Source: Streptomyces sp. OR43 (GTDB taxonomy: Bacteria > Actinomycetota > Actinomycetes > Streptomycetales > Streptomycetaceae). Taken from it: a stretch of 64,000 nt of DNA. The position numbers and the translations under genes were made by a program. The stretch's first letter is position 1; every line of letters begins with the position of its first letter. Of this stretch, positions 59,955-64,000 are shown piece by piece. Under the pieces are notes generated by a model. The model saw nothing but the letters and a program-made list of their open reading frames with translations, ran no database searches and was not told the DNA's origin. The stretch covers positions 18,247-82,246 of the forward strand of contig NZ_RDBK01000011.1 in assembly GCF_008042275.1 (NCBI RefSeq), read 5' to 3'.

Positions 59955-60387
59955 GATATGACCCGCCCGCGGCGGTGGTCCCGGCTCACGCGTACCGCTG
60001 CTCACTGTGGAGGCATCGCCCACCCCGACGCTCGGCCGGCACCGTGACGAGTGAGGCGGGAGCTGCCTCCCGCTCCTCCCCGGCCGCCGCGGTCGCCTCC
60101 GGACCAGGAACGTCCCAGCTCTCCCGGAGAGCAGGTATGCCGGCCGCGATGACGGCTGCGGTGCCGACGGGATGTGAACCCGCGGACGGACAGGGGCAGG
60201 CCCGCCCCGTCTCCCTCAGTCGCCGTGAGCGGGGCCTCGCTCACGGCCACCGAATCCGTCCGATGTATTGACGTGCCCCTGACTCAATGGCTTCATAGGA
60301 GCGCGCAAATGTGGGAGCGCTCCCACACGGCTAGGAAAACGTCTGTCGATGCTCAGCTCTTGATCCCGCCCACCCCCTGGAGCCGCA
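59955..60387. other. Intergenic control region upstream of the GH5 gene
   Basis: No coding region is supported in these 433 bp. It contains a 10-bp inverted repeat GCCGTGAGCG / CGCTCACGGC (60222-60247), a -35-like TTGACG (60268-60273) followed by A/T-richer DNA (TTCATA near 60292), and the CebR-type box at 60312-60325. Confidence 0.5.
60312..60325. promoter_or_regulatory. CebR operator box TGGGAGCGCTCCCA
   Basis: A perfect 14-bp palindrome identical to the CebR binding site known from Streptomyces cellulolytic genes (cebEFG, bglC, cellulases). It lies 63 bp upstream of the GTG of the GH5 enzyme, downstream of a possible TTGACG promoter. CebR represses until cello-oligosaccharides appear. Confidence 0.9.
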
Positions 60388-62073
60388 GTGAGAACAGCAA
60401 GAAGCACGACGAAGAACCCAGCGCGCAAGCATCCCGTCACCGCCCTCCTGACCGCCCTGGTCACCCTCCTCGGGCTCCTCGCCCTCGGCGGCCTCGCCCC
60501 GGCGCAGGCCGCCACCGCCGCCCCCGCGCAGACCGCCGCAGCGACCGGGCTGCACATCAGTGACGGCCGCCTGGTCGAGGGCAACGGCAACGACTTCGTC
60601 ATGCGCGGGGTCAACCACGCCCACACCTGGTACCCCGGCGAGACCCAGTCACTGGCCGACATCAAGGCGACGGGCGCCAACACCGTCCGCGTCGTGCTCT
60701 CCGACGGCTTCCGCTGGAGCAAGAACGGTCCCGACGACGTGGCCGCCGTCATCGCGCAGTGCAAGGCCAACCGGCTCATCTGCGTCCTCGAGGTGCACGA
60801 CACCACGGGGTACGGGGAGGACGCCGCGGCCGGCACGCTCGATCACGCCGCCGACTACTGGATCAGCCTGAAGGACGTCCTCGCCGGCCAGGAGGACTAC
60901 GTCGTCATCAACATCGGCAACGAGCCCTGGGGCAACACGAATCCGGCCGGCTGGACCGCTCCGACGACCGCCGCGATCCAGAAGCTGCGCGCCGCCGGGT
61001 TCGCCCACACGATCATGGTGGACGCGCCCAACTGGGGCCAGGACTGGCAGGGCGTCATGCGCGACAACGCCCAGACCGTGTACGACGCCGACCCCACCGG
61101 CAATCTGATCTTCTCGATCCACATGTACAGCGTCTACAACACCGCCCAGAAGGTCACCGACTACCTGAACGCCTTCGTGGACGCCGGACTTCCGCTGCTC
61201 ATCGGGGAGTTCGGGGGACCTGCCGACCAGTACGGCGATCCGGACGAGGACACGATGATGGCCACCGCCGAGCAGCTGAAGCTCGGCTACATCGCCTGGT
61301 CCTGGAGCGGCAACACCGACCCGATCCTCGACCTGACGATCGGCTTCGACCCCACGCGGCTCAGCTCCTGGGGTGAGCGCATCTTCCACGGCGCCAACGG
61401 CATCGCCCAGACCTCCCGCGAGGCCACCGTCTACGGCGGAGCCTCCGAGGACACCGAGGCCCCCACCGCCCCGGGCACCCCGGCCGCCTCCGCGGTGACG
61501 GACACCTCCGCCGCCCTGACCTGGACCGCGTCGTCCGACAACGTTGCCGTCACCGGCTACGACGTCGTCCGCGTCAGCGGCGGTTCGGAGACGACCGTCG
61601 CCGCCTCCGCCACCACCGGCGTCTCCGTCACCGGCCTCACCGCCGGCACCGCGTACACGTTCGCCGTGTACGCCCGCGACGCAGCGGGGAACCGCTCGGC
61701 GCGCTCGGCCACGGTGGCCGTCACCACGGACGAGGGCGGCACCACGCCCGGCGTCGGCTGCTCCGTCGGCTACCGCGTGGTGAACCAGTGGTCGGGTGGC
61801 TTCCAGGGCGAGATCACCATCCGCAACACCGGCACCACCACGATCGACGGCTGGACGCTGGGCTTCGCCTTCGCCAACGGCCAGACGGTCACCAACATGT
61901 GGGGCGGAACCCCCACCCAGACCGGCGGTTCGGTGAACGTCGCCGCCGCGTCGTACACCTCCACGATCGCCGCGAACGGCTCGGTCACCGTCGGCTTCAC
62001 CGGCAGCCAGAGCGGTACGAACGCGGCCCCGGCCGCCTTCACCCTCAGCGGCGCCACCTGCGCCGCCGCGTGA
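60388..62073 (+). CDS. Secreted GH5 glycoside hydrolase (mannanase/cellulase type) with FN3 and CBM2
   Basis: 561 aa from GTG at 60388, after CCTGGAG. Signal peptide ~1-42 (VTALLTALVTLLGLLALGGL, cleavage near AQA). GH5 domain ~50-345: RGVNHAHTWYPG, acid/base Glu179 (NIGNEPWGN) and nucleophile Glu274 (LIGEFGG). The sequence is closest in style to subfamily 8 beta-mannanases, though cellulase activity cannot be excluded. FN3 module ~352-445 (WTASSDNVAVTGYDVVRV). C-terminal CBM2 cellulose-binding domain ~455-561 (CSVGYRVVNQWSGGFQGEI, GWTLGFAFANGQTVTNMWGG). The CebR box upstream links it to cellulose or cello-oligosaccharide induction. Confidence 0.95.
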   Translation: MRTARSTTKNPARKHPVTALLTALVTLLGLLALGGLAPAQAATAAPAQTAAATGLHISDGRLVEGNGNDFVMRGVNHAHTWYPGETQSLADIKATGANTVRVVLSDGFRWSKNGPDDVAAVIAQCKANRLICVLEVHDTTGYGEDAAAGTLDHAADYWISLKDVLAGQEDYVVINIGNEPWGNTNPAGWTAPTTAAIQKLRAAGFAHTIMVDAPNWGQDWQGVMRDNAQTVYDADPTGNLIFSIHMYSVYNTAQKVTDYLNAFVDAGLPLLIGEFGGPADQYGDPDEDTMMATAEQLKLGYIAWSWSGNTDPILDLTIGFDPTRLSSWGERIFHGANGIAQTSREATVYGGASEDTEAPTAPGTPAASAVTDTSAALTWTASSDNVAVTGYDVVRVSGGSETTVAASATTGVSVTGLTAGTAYTFAVYARDAAGNRSARSATVAVTTDEGGTTPGVGCSVGYRVVNQWSGGFQGEITIRNTGTTTIDGWTLGFAFANGQTVTNMWGGTPTQTGGSVNVAAASYTSTIAANGSVTVGFTGSQSGTNAAPAAFTLSGATCAAA

Positions 62074-62093
62074 CGCCGTAGACAGGTGACGCG

Positions 62094-62128
62094 CCGGCCG
62101 GTGGGGGCCCTGCGCCCCCGCCGGCCGG
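62094..62128. terminator. Bidirectional hairpin terminator
   Basis: A 15-bp stem (CCGGCCGGTGGGGGC / GCCCCCGCCGGCCGG, one wobble pair) with a short loop fills the gap between the convergent GH5 and DHFR-family genes. Confidence 0.75.
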
Positions 62129-62749
62129 TCAGTCCTCGACGGTGAGCGCGACGGTGTTCGTGGCTCGCTCGTACGTGAGGAACGCCGCGCCGCTGTCGAG
62201 GATCCGATGGTCCGTGAGCGTCCAGGCGGACGGGTCGAACGTGGCCTTGTGGGAGAAGAGCGGAATGCCCGCACCGATCGTCATCGGGCTCAACTTGACG
62301 ATGAGCGTGTCGATTTCGGCGTACAGGGAAGCGGCCAGCTCGCCGCCGCCGACGAGCCAGATGTCCTTGCCGTCCTCATGCTTCAACTGCCGTACGCGCG
62401 CCGCGGGATCGGTGGCGACGATCTCCACCGCCGGGTCGGGGCTCTCGCCCAGCGTGCGGGAGAAGACGAGGTGCCGCAGATGCGGATAGGCGTCCGTGAC
62501 ACCGGCCTTGAGGCCGATCTCGTACGAGCGGCGTCCCTCCACGATCGTGTCGAAGTGTGTGCCTTCCGCCGTGATCGAGAGCGCGGCGCGGGCCGGCCCC
62601 GGAAGCGTCTCCGGGAACTCGGCGATCATGTGCGCGACGTAGTCCTCCGGGATCGGCCAGAATCCGTCCGGTCCGGTGGGGTCGGCGCCGTCCGGACCGG
62701 CGATGAAGCCGTCGAGGGTGGAGGCGATGTAGTACACGAGCTTGCGCAC
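62129..62749 (-). CDS. Dihydrofolate reductase-family (RibD C-terminal-like) protein
   Basis: 206 aa from GTG at 62749, behind GAAAGG; the frame is open further upstream without a good site. Signatures are RKLVYYIASTLDGFIAGPDG, VEGRRSYEIGLKAG, HLVFSRTLGES, IWLVGGGELAASLYAEID and TIGAGIPLFS. Same family as the gene at 49616, but longer and only distantly related. Substrate unknown. Monocistronic; it shares the terminator at 62094 with the GH5 gene. Confidence 0.88.
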   Translation of the reverse strand: MRKLVYYIASTLDGFIAGPDGADPTGPDGFWPIPEDYVAHMIAEFPETLPGPARAALSITAEGTHFDTIVEGRRSYEIGLKAGVTDAYPHLRHLVFSRTLGESPDPAVEIVATDPAARVRQLKHEDGKDIWLVGGGELAASLYAEIDTLIVKLSPMTIGAGIPLFSHKATFDPSAWTLTDHRILDSGAAFLTYERATNTVALTVED

Positions 62750-63046
62750 GGAGGGCCTTTCGTCCGTCGACGGACACCGCCGGATCGGCATCCGTCGGCA
62801 GTCATGATCAAACAACCGTGCCCGCCACGCAACGGGAACGGAGCCTTCCGCACGGGCGCGCGTTCCCGGCCTTCGCCGGTGCGTGGGTGGGAAGTCCGAA
62901 GGACTTCAGGGGAGACCCGGCAACCCGGCATGGTCACAGACAGGCCGCAGGGACGTACCGACGCGCTCGGCACGCGTACTGCGCGGGCCGGACTTGGATA
63001 AGGTGCCGTTCTCTGCAGCAGTGCTCTCCGGGGGAGTTATGAGTTC
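62750..63046. other. Gene-free stretch upstream of the second kinase
   Basis: About 300 bp between divergent genes with no supported coding region or RNA gene; presumably promoters of both neighbours. Confidence 0.5.
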
Positions 63047-64000
63047 ATGAGCGGTCAGCAGCCACAGCGCGGCAGCGCCTCCCAGGTCTTCCAGCCACTG
63101 GCGGCTGACGACCCGGTCACCATCGCCGGATACCGGCTCGCCGCCAAGCTCGGTGCGGGCGGCATGGGCAAGGTGTATCTCTCGTACACGCCCGGCGGCC
63201 GGCCCGTCGCCATCAAGGTGATCCGTCCCGAGTTCGGCGAAGACCCCGAGTTCCGGCGCCGGTTCACGCAGGAGGTGCAGTCCGCGCAGCGCGTGCAGGG
63301 GCTGTTCACCGCGCCCGTCATCGACGCCGACACCAACGGCGCGCAGCCGTGGCTGGCCACCGCGTACGTGCCGGGGCCCTCGCTCGCCGACGCGGTCGTC
63401 GCCCACGGGGCGCTGCCGGTCGAGGCCGTGCTGCTGCTGATCGCCGGCATGGCGGAGGCGCTGCACGTCATCCACGGGGCGGGCATCGTGCACCGCGACC
63501 TCAAGCCGTCGAACGTACTGCTGGCCGCCGACGGTCCGCGCGTCATCGACTTCGGTATCGCGTACGCGGCCGACGCGACCTCGCTCACCGGCAGCGGCGT
63601 CACCATCGGTACCCCGTCGTTCATGGCCCCGGAGCAGGCCGCGGGGCGCCGGGTCACTCCGGCCACCGACATCTTCGCGCTGGGTCAGGTCGCGGCGTTC
63701 GCGGCCACGGGCTCACCGGCCTTCGGTGAGGGGACCTCGCACGGGGTGCTCTACCGGATCGTCCACGAGGAGCCGGACCTCACCGGTGTCCCGGAGCGGC
63801 TGATGGAGCTCGTCAGCCGTTGCCTGGCGAAGGACGCGGAGGCCAGGCCCTCCGTCGCCGAGGTCATCGCGCTGTGCCAGACCGCGAACGCGGAGACGGT
63901 GCTGCGGCGCCCCGAGGACTGGCTGCCGAGCCCGGTGGCCGCCGACATCACCGTACGGGCGGCGGCCCCGGCCCCCGTCCAGACCCCGCCGCCTCCGGCC
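63047..64000 (+). CDS. Hanks-type Ser/Thr protein kinase, 3' end outside window
   Basis: The frame runs from ATG at 63047 (GGGGGAG upstream) to the last base, 318 codons, without a stop. Kinase domain ~25-285: LGAGGMGKVYLS, VAIKVI, HRDLKPSN, DFGIAY, FMAPEQ, DIFALGQVAAFAATG. A Pro/Ala-rich juxtamembrane stretch (AAAPAPVQTPPPPA) begins where the window ends; a membrane helix and sensor domain probably follow. The kinase domain is closely related to that of the gene at 33088, sharing for example the EFRxRFxQEV and IHGAGIVHRDLKPSNV-type blocks. Confidence 0.93.
   Translation, partial: MSGQQPQRGSASQVFQPLAADDPVTIAGYRLAAKLGAGGMGKVYLSYTPGGRPVAIKVIRPEFGEDPEFRRRFTQEVQSAQRVQGLFTAPVIDADTNGAQPWLATAYVPGPSLADAVVAHGALPVEAVLLLIAGMAEALHVIHGAGIVHRDLKPSNVLLAADGPRVIDFGIAYAADATSLTGSGVTIGTPSFMAPEQAAGRRVTPATDIFALGQVAAFAATGSPAFGEGTSHGVLYRIVHEEPDLTGVPERLMELVSRCLAKDAEARPSVAEVIALCQTANAETVLRRPEDWLPSPVAADITVRAAAPAPVQTPPPPA

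Overview
The window is very GC-rich DNA with strong third-position G/C bias, frequent GTG starts, Hanks-type kinases, a HelD-type helicase, LemA/DUF2207, CGNR and TipA-like regulators and many secreted hydrolases. It is typical of a Streptomyces (or close relative) chromosome, probably outside the most conserved core. I saw no rRNA or tRNA gene, CRISPR array, prophage block or complete insertion sequence.

Layout. (1) 1-14437: an array of secreted subtilisin-family (S8) peptidases, all on the plus strand. It holds the 3' end of one peptidase, a LuxR-type regulator, a 1247-aa S8 peptidase, a frame-disrupted signal-peptide/malectin-domain remnant, and two very similar ~1200-aa S8 peptidases that end in the same malectin-like domain. 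Three upstream regions here carry a common dyad, TGGCGAG...(C/T)TCGCCA. (2) 14529-20464: an M20 peptidase, a DUF917 protein and an OPT-type transporter face an IclR regulator, with a convergent AroM-family gene. Matching TTCYA-N5-TGGAA palindromes precede both minus-strand units. (3) 20652-30674: a BTAD/AAA SARP-type regulator, a DUF389 membrane protein, an alkylsulfatase, a secreted M4 metallopeptidase, and a short LuxR-type HTH remnant. (4) 30791-40333: LemA-DUF2207, a Ser/Thr kinase with a beta-propeller sensor, GNAT and VOC proteins, and a tandem pair of DUF4139 (MuiA-like) proteins. (5) 40401-46287: a FurA-type repressor divergent from katG, a nitrobindin-like heme protein behind a long dyad, and HelD. 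(6) 46375-48004: a rearranged patch. A perfect 123-bp inverted repeat joins a 5'-truncated peptidoglycan-binding-domain gene to a plasmid-type HTH gene whose normal start appears to be lost. (7) 48133-54258: LysR, a flavin-type oxidoreductase, a DHFR-family protein, DUF1963, a candidate structured small RNA, a hypothetical protein, and a CGNR regulator divergent from a metallophosphoesterase. (8) 54297-64000: a PQQ-repeat lipoprotein, a Sel1-repeat protein, a histidine phosphatase, a TipA-like MerR regulator with a textbook 19-bp-spacer promoter, a cytidine deaminase-like protein, a secreted GH5 mannanase/cellulase behind a perfect CebR-type box, a second DHFR-family protein, and the 5' part of a second Ser/Thr kinase.

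How it works together: much of the window encodes extracellular protein and polysaccharide breakdown (S8, M4, M20 and GH5 enzymes, plus peptide-type uptake) and its local control. Most regulators sit next to their likely targets, and several candidate operators can be read directly: LuxR dyads, IclR palindromes, a Fur-type box, a CGNR palindrome, a MerR palindrome and a CebR box. All functions are inferred from sequence motifs and family knowledge; no database search was run.
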